A stretch of 64,000 nucleotides of DNA from Mycoplasmoidaceae bacterium (GCA_024407815.1 JAKSVS010000001.1:1-64000); one strand, 5' to 3'; counted from the first letter of the stretch, positions 30,828-44,725 are shown. Numbers and translations: made by a program. Notes: generated by a model from the letters alone, not told the origin.

Positions 30828-31310
30828 ATGGCAGATAAAATACTTTTAACAAAAGAAAAAGCATCTGAAATTAAAAAAGAGCTTGAAAGATTAATTCAAG
30901 AAGAAAGACCTAAAGTAATTAGGGCTATTCAAGAAGCACGTGAACAAGGTGACTTATCAGAAAACGCCGATTATGATGCTGCAAAAAATAGACAAGCTGA
31001 AATTGAAGCAAAAATTAAAGAATATCAAGCGATTGTTGATCATGCCGAGATAATTGATGATGAATCATCAAAAAAAGCTATTAACAAAGTTAAGGTTGGA
31101 GCAAAAGTAAAAATTCTTGATATGTCTGACGATGAATCATATGAGTATGCCATTGTTGGTGAAGTAGAAGCCAACCCAGACGAGGATAAGATTTCCAACG
31201 TTTCTCCTCTTGCCATTGCCATAATTGACCACACAGAGGGCGACATTGTCGAAATCAAAGGGGTAGAAAAGCCTTATAAAGTTAAAATATTAAAAATCTC
31301 TCGTTTATAA
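30828..31310 (+). CDS. greA: Transcription elongation factor GreA
   Basis: 160 residues, full length. N-terminal coiled coil with the acidic tip EAREQGDLSENADYDAAKNRQ, which stimulates transcript cleavage by RNA polymerase, then an FKBP-like C-terminal domain (DIVEIKGVEKPYKVKILKI). ATG at 30828 chosen because the Shine-Dalgarno is 8 nt upstream. A few codons further up an in-frame start exists inside the lipoprotein gene and is not needed. Confidence 0.96.
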   Translation: MADKILLTKEKASEIKKELERLIQEERPKVIRAIQEAREQGDLSENADYDAAKNRQAEIEAKIKEYQAIVDHAEIIDDESSKKAINKVKVGAKVKILDMSDDESYEYAIVGEVEANPDEDKISNVSPLAIAIIDHTEGDIVEIKGVEKPYKVKILKISRL

Positions 31311-31343
31311 AATATAATAAATAGCACGTAATTGTGCTTCTAT

Positions 31344-31428
31344 GGACAGATAGCGAAGCGGCCAAACGCAGCTGACTGTAAATCAGCCTCCCTCGGATTC
31401 AGTGGTTCAAATCCACTTCTGTCCACCA
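31344..31428 (+). tRNA. tRNA-Tyr (GUA)
   Basis: Acceptor GGACAGA / TCTGTCC, anticodon stem-loop with CTGTAAA (GTA), long variable arm, T-loop TTCAAAT and encoded CCA. First of five clustered tRNAs after greA. Confidence 0.95.
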
Positions 31429-31433
31429 TTAAT

Positions 31434-31508
31434 TGGGTTGTAGCCAAGCGGTAAGGCATCAGATTTTGATTCTGACATGCGTTGGTTCGAATCCAACCTA
31501 CCCAGCCA
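31434..31508 (+). tRNA. tRNA-Gln (UUG)
   Basis: Starts with T as usual for tRNA-Gln: acceptor TGGGTTG / CTACCCA with one T-T mismatch. Anticodon loop TTTTGAT carries TTG. T-loop TTCGAAT; encoded CCA. Confidence 0.93.
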
Positions 31509-31513
31509 ATTAT

Positions 31514-31588
31514 GTCCCACTAGCTCAGTGGTAGAGCATTTCACTTTTAATGAAGGGGTCCGGAGTTCGAGTCTCCGGTGGGGCACCA
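31514..31588 (+). tRNA. tRNA-Lys (UUU)
   Basis: Acceptor GTCCCAC / GTGGGGC (one G-T pair), anticodon loop CTTTTAA, T-loop TTCGAGT, encoded CCA. Confidence 0.95.
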
Positions 31589-31592
31589 TAAT

Positions 31593-31678
31593 GCTGAAGT
31601 GGCGGAATGGTAGACGCACAGGACTTAAAATCCTGTGATAGCAATATCGTGAGGGTTCAAGTCCCTCTTTCAGCACCA
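31593..31678 (+). tRNA. tRNA-Leu (UAA)
   Basis: Class II tRNA with long variable arm. Acceptor GCTGAAG / TTTCAGC, anticodon loop ACTTAAAAT with TAA, T-loop TTCAAGT, encoded CCA. Confidence 0.95.
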
Positions 31679-31683
31679 TTGTT

Positions 31684-31757
31684 GCGGGTATAGTTCAATG
31701 GTAGAACTATAGCCTTCCAAGCTATTAATGTGGGTTCGATTCCCATTACCCGCTCCA
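31684..31757 (+). tRNA. tRNA-Gly (UCC)
   Basis: Acceptor GCGGGTA / TACCCGC, anticodon loop CTTCCAA with TCC, T-loop TTCGATT, encoded CCA. Last of the five-tRNA cluster. Confidence 0.95.
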
Positions 31758-31772
31758 ATAAGGACATATAGC

Positions 31773-31799
31773 AACAAGGCTTTAGCCTGGTTTTTTTTT
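31773..31799 (+). terminator. Terminator of the tRNA cluster
   Basis: Stem AACAAGGCT / AGCCTGGTT with one mismatch and a TT loop, followed by nine T. Confidence 0.85.
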
Positions 31800-31829
31800 C
31801 TACTATATCTTAAATATAATTAAAGCAAC

Positions 31830-32453
31830 ATGAAAAATCCATATTTCAAAACCGTTGAAATTGAAAAAAATATTATCGTTTCATTTGTTTCTAGACACAA
31901 AGAAATGGCTAGGTTTGTCGATCCAGATAAACCGTTTTATGTACGGGTGTCAAAAAAACCATATGCCGGTTTAATTCATACAATTATTTCGTCTGACGCA
32001 TCTAATGAACAAGTAATAAATCAGTGGCAATCACTAATTGCCGTATGCAAGAAAATTAAACCAAGAAGAATTGGCAAATTATCTCATGATAAATTAAACC
32101 AAATTGTTGGAAAAGATAAATCAGAGCTAATTCTTGCCATAACAAATGACATACTCTCAAAAAAAATTAATTTGAAAAACTTAGTTAAACTTTCAGAGGA
32201 AGAAATATCATCGTCATTAAAAAAATATCCACACATTAATCTCGATATTATTAATCAATTTCTTCTTTTCACATGTTTTAAACAAAATGTTTTATGTGAA
32301 CAGGACAAAGACTTCATAATTGGTTTAAAGATTTTTCTATCCAAGGAAGACATTGATATGGATGATATAAAAAATATTAAAATTAAGTATAGAAATGAAT
32401 TAACCTTGTTCAGTCTTTGTATGTGAAAGATTAGAAACGAAAGAAAAGGATAA
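31830..32453 (+). CDS. HhH-GPD DNA glycosylase-like protein (3-methyladenine glycosylase type)
   Basis: 207 residues. The overall plan follows AlkA-like glycosylases: a helical start (FYVRVSKKPYAGLIHTIISSDAS) in the place of the family's IIxQQxS segment, a hairpin region LVKLSEEEISSSLKKYPHI, then CEQDKDFIIGLKIFL, where the Asp aligns with the catalytic Asp position, and a closing LTLFSLCMWKIRNE. The canonical LPGxGxxTA hairpin is not visible. One TGA-Trp codon. It ends 2 nt before argS. Activity is uncertain. Confidence 0.55.
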
Positions 32454-32455
32454 AT

Positions 32456-34129
32456 ATGAACCTAAAAAAGAAATCAATCACTTCGTATATTAAAGAAAGC
32501 ATAGCAAACGCTATCAAAAAATACGAAAAACAAAACAAAATATCTTCACCTTTAACCAAAATAGAAAACATCAGCGTTGACAAAACAAGAAATCCTAAGT
32601 TTGGTGACTTTGCAACAAATGTTGTAATGTCTTTAAACATTAAAGGTGATAAAAGAGCTGCAGCACAGCAAATCGCTAAATTAATTAACGATAAAGTTTT
32701 TGACAAAGTAGAAGTTGCTGGCCCTGGTTTTTTAAATTTCTTTTTATCTGAATATGTAAGATCTAAATTGTTATCAGCAATCAATTCGCGTGGTGATAAC
32801 TACGGTCAATTTGAAAAGAAAAAACTTTGATACAATATAGAGTTCGTTTCTGCTAACCCTACCGGTTTATTACACATAGGGCACGCAAGAAATGGTGCTT
32901 ATGGTGATTCATTAGCTAGAATTTTCGAAGCAAACGGAATTAAAGTTGATCGTGAATACTATATCAACGATGGTGGAAATCAAATAAAAAAATTAGCTCT
33001 ATCAGTTTTGATTAGATATTTACAAACTTACAAGAAAAAAGTTGAGCTTCCTGAAGATAGCTACCATGCTCAAGAAATAGTTGATACAGCTAAGTTATTA
33101 AAAGAAAAGTATGGCGACAAATTCATTAATACAAAATTTGATAATAATCAAATTCTAGACCAAGAAGCTGATAATGAAATTGGTACTTTTGCCAAAACAC
33201 ATTTACTTAGCATAATTAAAGAACACTTATATAAATTGGGTGTTGAAATGAATTTATGATCACCAGAATCATATATATATGCTCATAACTTAATTGATAA
33301 AACATTTAAACAATTAGATAAGTATATATATGATGCCGATGGTGCTAAGTGATTAAAAACAACAGCATACGGCGATGACAAAGACCGTGTTGTTGTTAAG
33401 TCAGAAGGCAACTACACATACTTTACTCCCGATATTGCCTACCACAACATTAAGTTATCGAGAGGGTATGACAAAATATTTAACGTTTGGGGTGCTGACC
33501 ATAAATCATATGTTGATAGAATGACTATAGCCGTTCAAATGCTTGGATACAAGAAAGAACAAATTTATGTTTGTATCATGCAAATGATTTCATTAACTAA
33601 AAACGGCGAGGAATTCAAAATGTCAAAGCGTAGTGGAAATAGTTTTACTACTATTGATTTAATCAATCTAATTGGCAAAGATGCAGCAAGATGGTATCTT
33701 GTTAACCAGTCACTAGATACACACATAACTATCGATGTTGAAAAAGCCGGAAAGAAAAGCAACGAAAATGGTTTATTCTATGTTCAATATGCTTATGTAA
33801 GAATTAAACAATTACTAGCAAAGGCGCAAGAAAAAATGATAAAAGATATTAATCTTTTGTCTCATCCAGTTGAAAAAGAATTAATAACTCAATTGTTCTT
33901 CTTTATGCCAACAATCGAAAACATTTCTAAGACTTACGAAGTTCACAAAATGTGTTTATACTTAACAAATTTAGCTAAGCTTTTCCATACATACTATGAA
34001 CAAGTAAGAATTAGCGATGCTGACAATAAAGAATTGATTGGTCAACGTTTGTTCTTGATCAACTGTGTTGCTCAAGTTATTAAAAATGGTCTAAAATTAA
34101 TTGGTGTAGACGTTGTAGAAAAGATGTAA
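32456..34129 (+). CDS. argS: Arginyl-tRNA synthetase
   Basis: 557 residues, class I synthetase. N-terminal additional domain for the tRNA D-loop (KFGDFATNVVMSL), HIGH motif in LLHIGHARNGAYGDS, VWGADHKSYVDRM, the KMSK-equivalent FKMSKRSGN, and a helical anticodon-binding end. Several TGA-Trp codons. Slightly short for the family but all core segments are present. Likely co-transcribed with the glycosylase-like gene 2 nt upstream. Confidence 0.96.
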
Positions 34130-34141
34130 CACTAATAGCAA

Positions 34142-34714
34142 TTATTGCATTAATATCAACATTGATTTCAGCGAAGTTCAAATGTTGATATTTTTTATAT
34201 TTACATATCTCTTGATTAACTCAAATAATAAATTAAATAAACCATTAACAATGGTTGTAGCTCATATATACGCATCGTTTCTCTCTATGTTCTCGTACAA
34301 TAGAATTATTTCTTCTATCATTAGTTTTCTAATTGTTTGAATACTAATTGATATATATGAATTGTTTGCCAATCCATTCTTTTGATTGGCTGCACAAATA
34401 ATTAATGATCTATTTTTTTCAAAAAACAAAATTAACTGCTTTATGAAATAAATAATCAAATGCTTAAAACTGCTTGGCTTAAGCTTTATTGGGATTGGCA
34501 AAAAGAAACTTAATTGTTGTTTTATTGCAAATTGCAATAAATCGGTTTTGTTTGAAAAGTGATGGTAGTAAGTCATAGGTGTAACGTTTGCCTTTTGGCA
34601 TACATCCAAAACTTTAATCGTTTTATTTTCCTTAATCAAATTAATGATTGCATAAACTAACGCATCTTTAGTTTTAATTATTCTCTCGTCTGTTTCTTTA
34701 CGAAAAGATCTCAT
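34142..34714 (-). CDS. TetR-family transcriptional regulator
   Basis: 190 residues. N-terminal helix-turn-helix domain: DALVYAIINLIKENKTIKVLDVC, then ANVTPMTYYHHFSNKTDLLQF, the typical TetR recognition helix. The C-terminal part is helical and hydrophobic, probably ligand-binding and dimerisation. TGA at 34264-34262 is read as Trp; the protein then continues through the terminator stem to TAA 34144-34142. AGGAGG precedes the ATG. It lies just downstream of PFOR and may regulate it or itself (inverted repeats at 38360-38393 and 34722-34764). Ligand unknown. Confidence 0.85.
34152..34192 (+). terminator. Terminator of argS (inside the 3' end of the tetR gene)
   Basis: 12-bp stem AATATCAACATT / AATGTTGATATT, 17-nt loop, followed by TTTT on the plus strand. 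The same bases encode the last residues of the convergent TetR gene. Confidence 0.75.
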
Positions 34715-34721
34715 ATTTTCC

Positions 34722-34764
34722 TCCTTTCGTGGTGATTATATTTAGCAAAAAAAATACGAAAGGA
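34722..34764 (-). promoter_or_regulatory. Inverted repeat flanking the tetR promoter
   Basis: TCCTTTCGT (34722-34730) and ACGAAAGGA (34756-34764) are exact inverted copies 25 nt apart. On the minus strand they flank a TATAAT (about 34742-34737): one copy at the -35 side, the other overlapping the start of the mRNA and the Shine-Dalgarno. This placement suits autorepression. Confidence 0.5.
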
Positions 34765-34775
34765 CCAAATAAAAA

Positions 34776-34798
34776 TCACACTTGTTTTTCAAGTGTGA
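34776..34798 (-). terminator. Terminator of PFOR gene
   Basis: Perfect 9-bp stem TCACACTTG / CAAGTGTGA with TTTTT loop, 22 nt after the PFOR stop; the minus strand continues with TTTTTATTTGG. Confidence 0.85.
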
Positions 34799-34819
34799 AT
34801 TTTATTAATTTATTACAAA

Positions 34820-38344
<3,525 letters not shown>

Positions 38345-38359
38345 ATTTTCTTCTTTCTT

Positions 38360-38396
38360 AATAAATGTACATCCTATAGGATGCACATTTATTATA
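38360..38396 (-). promoter_or_regulatory. PFOR promoter with 34-bp palindrome
   Basis: TATAAT on the minus strand (38396-38391) is followed by a near-perfect palindrome: AATAAATGT-(1)-CATCCTATAGGATG-(1)-ACATTTATT, one mismatch in 34 bp (38393-38360). It starts at about +1 and ends 15 nt before the PFOR ATG. It can act as a DNA operator or as a 5' mRNA hairpin. No T-run follows, so it is not a terminator. Confidence 0.65.
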
Positions 38397-38413
38397 TATT
38401 AATATTTAACGTT

Positions 38414-38437
38414 AATAAGTAAATGTATTTACTTATT
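38414..38437 (-). repeat. Inverted repeat at the end of the hydrogenase gene
   Basis: Perfect 11-bp arms AATAAGTAAAT / ATTTACTTATT with a GT centre. It contains the hydrogenase stop codon. Only a weak T-rich tail follows on the minus strand, so termination would be partial and some transcripts may reach PFOR. Confidence 0.5.
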
Positions 38438-40045
38438 ATCTTCGTGCTCGCTTTGTTTATTTTCTGGCGATTCTTTAATAAGTTCTTCAGCAGACATTAC
38501 CTTTGGTAATGGTTTTGGTTTAACATCTTTTGTCATAGACACTAAATTTGTTGTCTTGCTATTTGTTTTTTCAGCAGATTTAGACTTAGTCATTGGTTGG
38601 TTTTCACCAGTATTAAATGCTAAAGAATCAGCAATAGTCTGATATTTTGCTGTTTTTCCATGATTTTGAACAGATATTTTACCAACTATAGGGTTGTGAG
38701 TCAAACTTTCGGGACCACAAACACAACCACCTACACAACTCATACCTTCGATAAAGTTGTATGGTGATTTACCAGATGCTAAATCATCAAGTGCTTTAAT
38801 ACATTCTCTTATTCCATCACATGCGTAAACTGAAACTTTGAAATCATTGATATCCATTTCTTTCAAAGCTTGAATAACAGCATCAGTAAGTCCACCAGTT
38901 CTAGCAAAACCTCTACCAAATGGTGAAGCATGGTCTAGAAAAACACCTTTAAGTTGTGTTAAATCAATATCTCTTGCTGCAAACATTGCTCTAAGTTCAG
39001 CAAATGTCAGAACATAATCAACAAAAGGTCTAACCTCTGGTTTTGATCTTTCATCTTTCTTAGCGTTACATGGACCAATAAAGACAGTTAAAGCGTCAGG
39101 ACTTTGTTGCTTAACCATCTTACCAATTTGTCCCATTGGACTTGGGTTGTGACTAATTTTGTCAGCTAGTTCAGGTTTGAACTTTTTAATATAAAAAATG
39201 AATGCTGGACAGCATGAACTTGTTAATATTTTCTTTTCAACTAGTTCTCTTGTTTCATTTCTTGTTACAAAGTCAGCACCAACTGCAACTTCAACTACAT
39301 CAGTAAAACCTAATAGTTTTAAAGCTTCAACAATTTGTGCTAATGATATACCTGGAAATTGAGCAACAATTGATGGAGCTAACATTGCATAAATTGGACG
39401 CTTTTTCTCTGCTAAAATGTTCTTTCTTAAATGTTCAATTACAAAAGTTATAAATGTTTTGGCTGCGATAGCACCAAATGGACATTTTTGTGTACAACTA
39501 CCACAAACAATACACTTGCTGTAATCGATTTTAGCTGATAAGTTTTCATCCATAGCAATTGCACCAACTGGACAAGCTTTTTGGCAAGGTCTACGGAAGT
39601 TATAAATGGCACCAAATGGACAAGCTTTAGCACAAAGACCACAGTTAACACATTTAGATTTGTCTATAGAAGCACGGTGTTTGTTATCAATAGAAATGGC
39701 GCCTTTAGGACATGCTTGTTTACAAGCATGTCCAATACAACCACGACACGATTCGGTTACAGTGTAACCACCCATCGGACATTGGTCGCAGGCAATAGGA
39801 ATAACGTCAATGATGTTGAAATCGTCTCATTCACCACCACGGATTATTTTAACTCTTTCAGCCATAATTGCTCGTTCCATATAAACGCAACAACGATAGT
39901 TGGCTTTTCTTCCTGGAACTAAAATTTCAGGAAGTTTTGATTCGATTTCTTTAAAGTTACCGGCATAACAAGCTCTAGCGACTTCTCTTAGAACATCGAA
40001 CTTAATTTTTTCTACATATGTTTCAAATTTTCACTCGTATTTCAT
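38429..40045 (-). CDS. Monomeric [FeFe]-hydrogenase
   Basis: 538 residues. N-terminal ~90 residues include CCVYMERAIMAERVK and CDQCPMGG. Ferredoxin-like cluster motifs at ~100-190 (CRGCIGHACKQACP, CVNCGLCAKACP, CIVCGSCTQKCP). The H-cluster domain follows with all ligands: L1 TSSCCPAF (~275), L2 FIGPCNAKKDE (~322), L3 EGMSCVGGCVCGP (~433), including the proton-relay Cys of L1. L2/L3 forms with GPC and CVCGP fit the non-group-A monomeric (group B-like) hydrogenases. The last ~75 residues are a Lys/Pro/Ser-rich tail. It probably oxidises reduced ferredoxin from PFOR to H2. Maturases HydE/F/G are not in the window. Confidence 0.9.
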
Positions 40046-40056
40046 AGAGCGTTTTA

Positions 40057-40062
40057 ATTATA
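40057..40062 (-). promoter_or_regulatory. -10 box of the hydrogenase gene
   Basis: TATAAT on the minus strand (40062-40057), only 11 nt before the ATG at 40045 and directly behind the cstA terminator. It predicts an almost leaderless mRNA; no Shine-Dalgarno is visible. Confidence 0.5.
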
Positions 40063-40068
40063 TAAATA

Positions 40069-40090
40069 AAAAAGTACTTTAGTACTTTTT
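40069..40090 (-). terminator. Terminator between cstA and hydrogenase
   Basis: 9-bp stem AAAAAGTAC / GTACTTTTT, loop TTTA, immediately after the cstA stop at 40091. Confidence 0.85.
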
Positions 40091-41702
40091 CTATTTACTA
40101 CGAGATTTAGCTCTTTTTAATGGCACTATCTTTGATTTGGGGAATTTGACTAGCAGTTGTTCGCGTGGTGGTGATGCAGTTACAAGTTTATAGATGTAAA
40201 CAGCTAGAGCCGCCGCCATTGCTGCTCCCGCAATTGCTGAACCGATTATCATCGGAAGATTATTGAAGTTATATAACTGACCGAATGACATCTTTGTATC
40301 GGCGAAAAGGAAGCAAACAACGACGCCCGTCATAAATGTGGCTGGAATTGCCGTCAATAATGATCCAAACCTGTATCTTCCATATTTTATTAGGAAGGCA
40401 GAAGCAATTCATAGGGCAAATGCAGCAAATACTTGGTTGCACCATACGAATCATTGTCACAAAATGTTAAAACCATCATAATCAAAGATACCAAATATCG
40501 ATAGTCCGGCTGCAATGCCAAACAATGGTAATGTAACAAAAATTCTATTTTGTATCTTTCCTTGATCAATATTAAATCACTCAGCAATTATTAACCGCGT
40601 CGAGCGGAGGGCGGTATCTCCCGAGGTTATTGGACAGATAACGACTCCCGCGACCGCAAGAATAATTCCAAACTTTCCTAATAAAGATTCGCAGACAGTT
40701 TGAACAACACTTGCAGGACCCGAACCGGCTTTAAGTGCATCGGACAATTGTTTTCATCCATTAGCTCCATCAACATTAACAGTAACACCATAATAAGACA
40801 TTGCTACGGCTGCTCAAATAAGAGCTATTACACCTTCTAGAACCATTGCGCCATAGAAGACTTTTTTGCCTTCACGTTCATCTTTAACACACTTAGCAAC
40901 CATTGGTGATTGTGTTGCGTGGAAACCAGAGATAGCACCACAAGATATTGTTGTGAACATGAATGGTCACCATGAAACGCCACCATTTGAAGCACTAAAA
41001 TCTTTCAAGTTAGCTAATGATAATTCAGGCATTTGCATAGCTTGACCAACAGCATTTAGACCATTAGCATTAGATTGATACATAACAGCACCAATTACAG
41101 ATACAGCCATCAACATTAATAAAACACCAAATATAGGATAAATTTTACCAATTACCTTGTCAATTGGGAAAATTGTTGATAAGAAATAGTAACCAAGGAT
41201 AATAATTAATCAAAATCCAGGCAGCTACTGCTCCACCAGTCATACCTTGAAGCAAGTTAGATGGTGCAATAATAAAACAAGCAGTTACTAAAATTAATAC
41301 ACCCAATGAGAATACTCTCATTATTCACATAGCACCTTTACCTAAATAAAGTCTAGCTAATGATACCATTGATTCGCCATTATGTCGCATTGATATCATT
41401 CCAGACATGTAATTGTGAACAGCACCACCAAGAATACAACCTAAAACTATTCAAATATATGCTATAGGTCCAAATAAAGCACCTGATATGGCACCAAATA
41501 TTGGTCCAGTACCAGCAATATTAAGCAACTGAATTAATGTTGACTTTCAAACTGGTAATGGAACTCTATCTACTCCATCAGGAGCAGCCATAGCAGGAGT
41601 CAATCTTTTAGGGTTGATTCTAAAGATCTTTTCAGATACCTTTGAGTAAACAAAGTATCCTACAACTAAAGCTATTAAACAACAAAGAAAGGTAACTATT
41701 AA
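40091..41702 (-). pseudogene. CstA/BtsT-family carrier (pyruvate or peptide uptake), frameshifted
   Basis: About 537 residues if restored, ~14-15 membrane helices. Family hallmarks are clear: RINPKRLTPA near the start, IAGTGPIFGAISGALFGP, FHATQSPMVAKC and PITSGDTALRSTRLIIAEWF. E. coli BtsT and CstA import pyruvate, and this gene sits between pflA and the hydrogenase/PFOR genes. Two defects: near 41216 (AATCAAAATCCAGG on the plus strand) one extra base shifts the frame before LIIILGYYFLSTIFPID; and the N-terminal frame has no ATG/GTG/TTG between the in-frame TAA at 41705-41703 and the conserved start region. Pseudogene, indel error, or a non-standard ATA/TTA start are all possible. Confidence 0.8.
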
Positions 41703-41707
41703 TTATA

Positions 41708-42442
41708 TTATTTATTAATTTGTATTAATAAATAATCCTTGAGATCTTCAAATTCTTTAGAAGAAAGCATTTGAATATTCTTAAGAGGATAATCAATGCC
41801 TAATTTAGCATACTTATCTTGGGCTAAATTATGGTAAGATAAAAGTTCTGTTTTCTTGCAATACTTAAATTGCTTTACAACTGCAGCTAACTTATCTAAA
41901 TAATCATTATTTGCATTTATTGATTTGATTACAACTTGTCTAATTCAGAATTCTTTTTTGTTCTTTTCTAAAAATTTAGCAAATTCTATACCAGTTAGTT
42001 GTTCTGAACCTGTTATAAACTTGTGTTCTTGTGGTGTTAATGCTTTAATGTCTACAATTCATAGATTAACAACATCTAATACTTCTTCATAAGTTTGTTT
42101 ATTTGTTAGGAAATTACATGCAGAAGTATCAATAGCTAAATGAATATTATGTTTTTGACATAATTGTCCTAAACTCTTAATAAATTCTGGATGGAGCATA
42201 GGTTCTCCACCAGAAATAGTTATTCCACCTTTAGAATAAAATTCTTTATTCTTTTCATATAAAGAAACTATGTCTTTCACGGACATTTCTTTGCTTCCTA
42301 TGTTCCTTACAGATCAACTTTCTGGGTTGTGACAATATTTGCATCTAAATTCACAACCTTGAGTGAAAATTACTAATCTTATACCAGGACCATCGACAGC
42401 ACCAAAGCTTTCGATCTTAAATACTTGAACTTTGTCTTGCAT
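41708..42442 (-). CDS. pflA: Pyruvate formate-lyase activating enzyme (radical SAM)
   Basis: 244 residues. Radical-SAM motif [11 protein letters not shown] (CxxxCxxC) at ~30-40, preceded by [16 protein letters not shown], and the [16 protein letters not shown] segment that binds SAM. It installs the glycyl radical on PFL. Its ATG overlaps the pflB stop region (1 nt), so the pair is coupled. Two TGA-Trp codons. Confidence 0.96.
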
Positions 42443-44682
42443 TATATTCTGTCGTGGAAAGTTCTGGCAATAACTTCGTCTTGGTGTTTCTTAGACAATT
42501 TAATGAAGTTAACTGCATAACCAGAAACTCTTATTGTTAATTGAGGATATTGTTCTGGATGCGCTTGTGCATCAATCAATGTTTCACGTTTTAAAACGTT
42601 TACATTAAGGTGCTGTGCACCTTTAGCAAAATACCCATCCATCATATTTACAAGGTTGGTTTCTTGTTCTTCTTTTGAATAACCTAGCGCAGAAGGTATG
42701 ATTGAGAAAGTATTAGATATACCATCTTGTGCATAATCAAATGGAAGTTTAGCAACAGAAGATAAACTTGCAACAGCTCCAGTACAGTCTCTTCCGTGCA
42801 TTGGGTTAGCACCAGGAGCGAATGGGAATCCTGCTTTTCTACCGTCTGGTGTTGCACCAGTCGCACCACCATACATAACATTAGATGTTATTGTCAAAAT
42901 TGACATTGTGTGTTCACCATTTCTGTAAGTTTTGTGAGTTTTCAATGCTTTAAAGAAATATTCGATTACTTCTTTACCAATTTTGTCAACTTTGTCATCA
43001 TCATTTCCGTATTTAGGGAAATCGCCTTCGATCTTAAAGTCAACAGCTATGTTATCTTTTCAAACTGGTGTTACCTTTGCATACTTGATTGCTGATAAAC
43101 TATCAACAACTACTGATAAACCAGCAATTCCAGTCGCAAAGAAACGTTTAATATTAACATCATGCAAAGCAAATTCTAATGCTTCGTAATATCAACGATC
43201 GTGATTGTAATGGATTATGTTAAGAGCATTAACATATAAACCAGCTAATCAATCCATTACTTTCTTATAACGTTTTCAAACTTCGTCGTAATTCAATGGT
43301 TTATTGTGATCTAGTTCTCCTAGTTCTGGCCCCATTTTATAACCTTCATGCTTTTCATCTCTACCATTATTGATAGCATAAAGCAAAGCTTTAGCAAGGT
43401 TAGCTCTTGCACCGAATTGTTGAGTTTCTTTACCAACAGCCATTGGTGATACACAACAAGCAATCGCATAGTCATCGCCATGAATTGGTCTCATCAAATC
43501 ATCAGATTCGTATTGAATAGATGAGTAACCTATTGAATACTTTGCACAGAATAATTTAAAGTTCTCAGGTAAATCTTTAGATCACAAAACAGTTAAGTTT
43601 GGTTCGGGAGCTGGACCCATATTCTTTAATGTGTGAAGAACACGGAAAGAAGATTTTGTTATAAGTGGTCTTCCATCTTTGCCAACACCACCGATTGTTT
43701 CTGTCGCCCATACTGGGTCACCACCAAACAATTCGTTGTAACTTGCAATTCTTGCAAATCTAATCATTCTTAGTTTCATTACGTAATGATCAATAAGCTC
43801 TTGAACTTTTTGTTCATTTAGCAAACCGTTCTTGATATCTCTTTCAATGTAAATATCAAAGAATGTTGAATTACGTCCAATTGACATTGCTGCGCCATTT
43901 TGGTCTTTAACAGCAGCTAAATAACCAAAATATGTTCATTGAATAGCTTCTTTCGCATTTGCTGCGGGTTTTGTTATATCAAAGCCATAAGCCTTTGCCA
44001 TTTCAACTAATTGTTTAAGAGCTTTAACTTGTTGAGTGATTTCATATCTTGTTCTAATTTTTTCATCATCCATTTCACCTACAAGCTTTGCTTGTTGGGC
44101 TAAACGGTCTTTAATTAGATAGTCAACGCCATATAAAGCGATTCTACGGTAATCACCGATTACTCTACCACGAGCATATGTATCAGGTAAGCCAGTCATA
44201 ATGTGGGTGTGTCTTGCGTCCATTATCTCTTTTGTGTAGCAATCAAATACGGCTTGATTGTGAGTAACGGCATGTTTTGTATAAGCTTCAACAGCTTGAG
44301 GATCAGTCTTGAAACCATATTGTTCAGATGCTTGGACTGCCATCTTAACACCACCACGAGGCATAAATGCACGAACTAATGGTTTTTCAGTTTGCAAACC
44401 AACAATTTGTTCAAGTTTCTTGTCAATGTAGCCTGCTCCATAAGCATTAATAAAGCTTGGTCTTGGATCAACACCAAGTACACCACCAGCATCTCTTTCT
44501 TTTTTAATTAATTGAGAAACTTCATTTCATAATTTCTTAATATTGTCTGTTGCTTCAGCTAAAAATTTATCATCACCAGTATATAGTGTGTAATTTGTTT
44601 TTATAAAATCAGAAGTGTTGATTCCCTCCATTCATTTTCCTGGTTTAAACCCTTCTCATTCTTTAACAATATTCTTTTTCAT
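42442..44682 (-). CDS. pflB: Formate C-acetyltransferase (pyruvate formate-lyase)
   Basis: 746 residues, full length. Converts pyruvate + CoA to acetyl-CoA + formate by a glycyl-radical mechanism. Seen: [43 protein letters not shown], the catalytic cysteine pair in IACCVSPM (~409-410) and the radical glycine in [10 protein letters not shown] (~721). Many TGA-Trp codons. A terminator at 44726-44752 separates it from lemA upstream, so it has its own promoter in 44683-44725. First gene of the pflB-pflA-cstA unit. Confidence 0.97.
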
Positions 44683-44725
44683 ATAACACCTCGCAAAGTC
44701 CTTTTTTCAATTAAATTATATAAAT

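Noticed and set aside
38414..38437. Strong terminator between hydrogenase and PFOR
   Set aside because: The 11-bp inverted repeat lacks a run of T after it; listed as a repeat instead.
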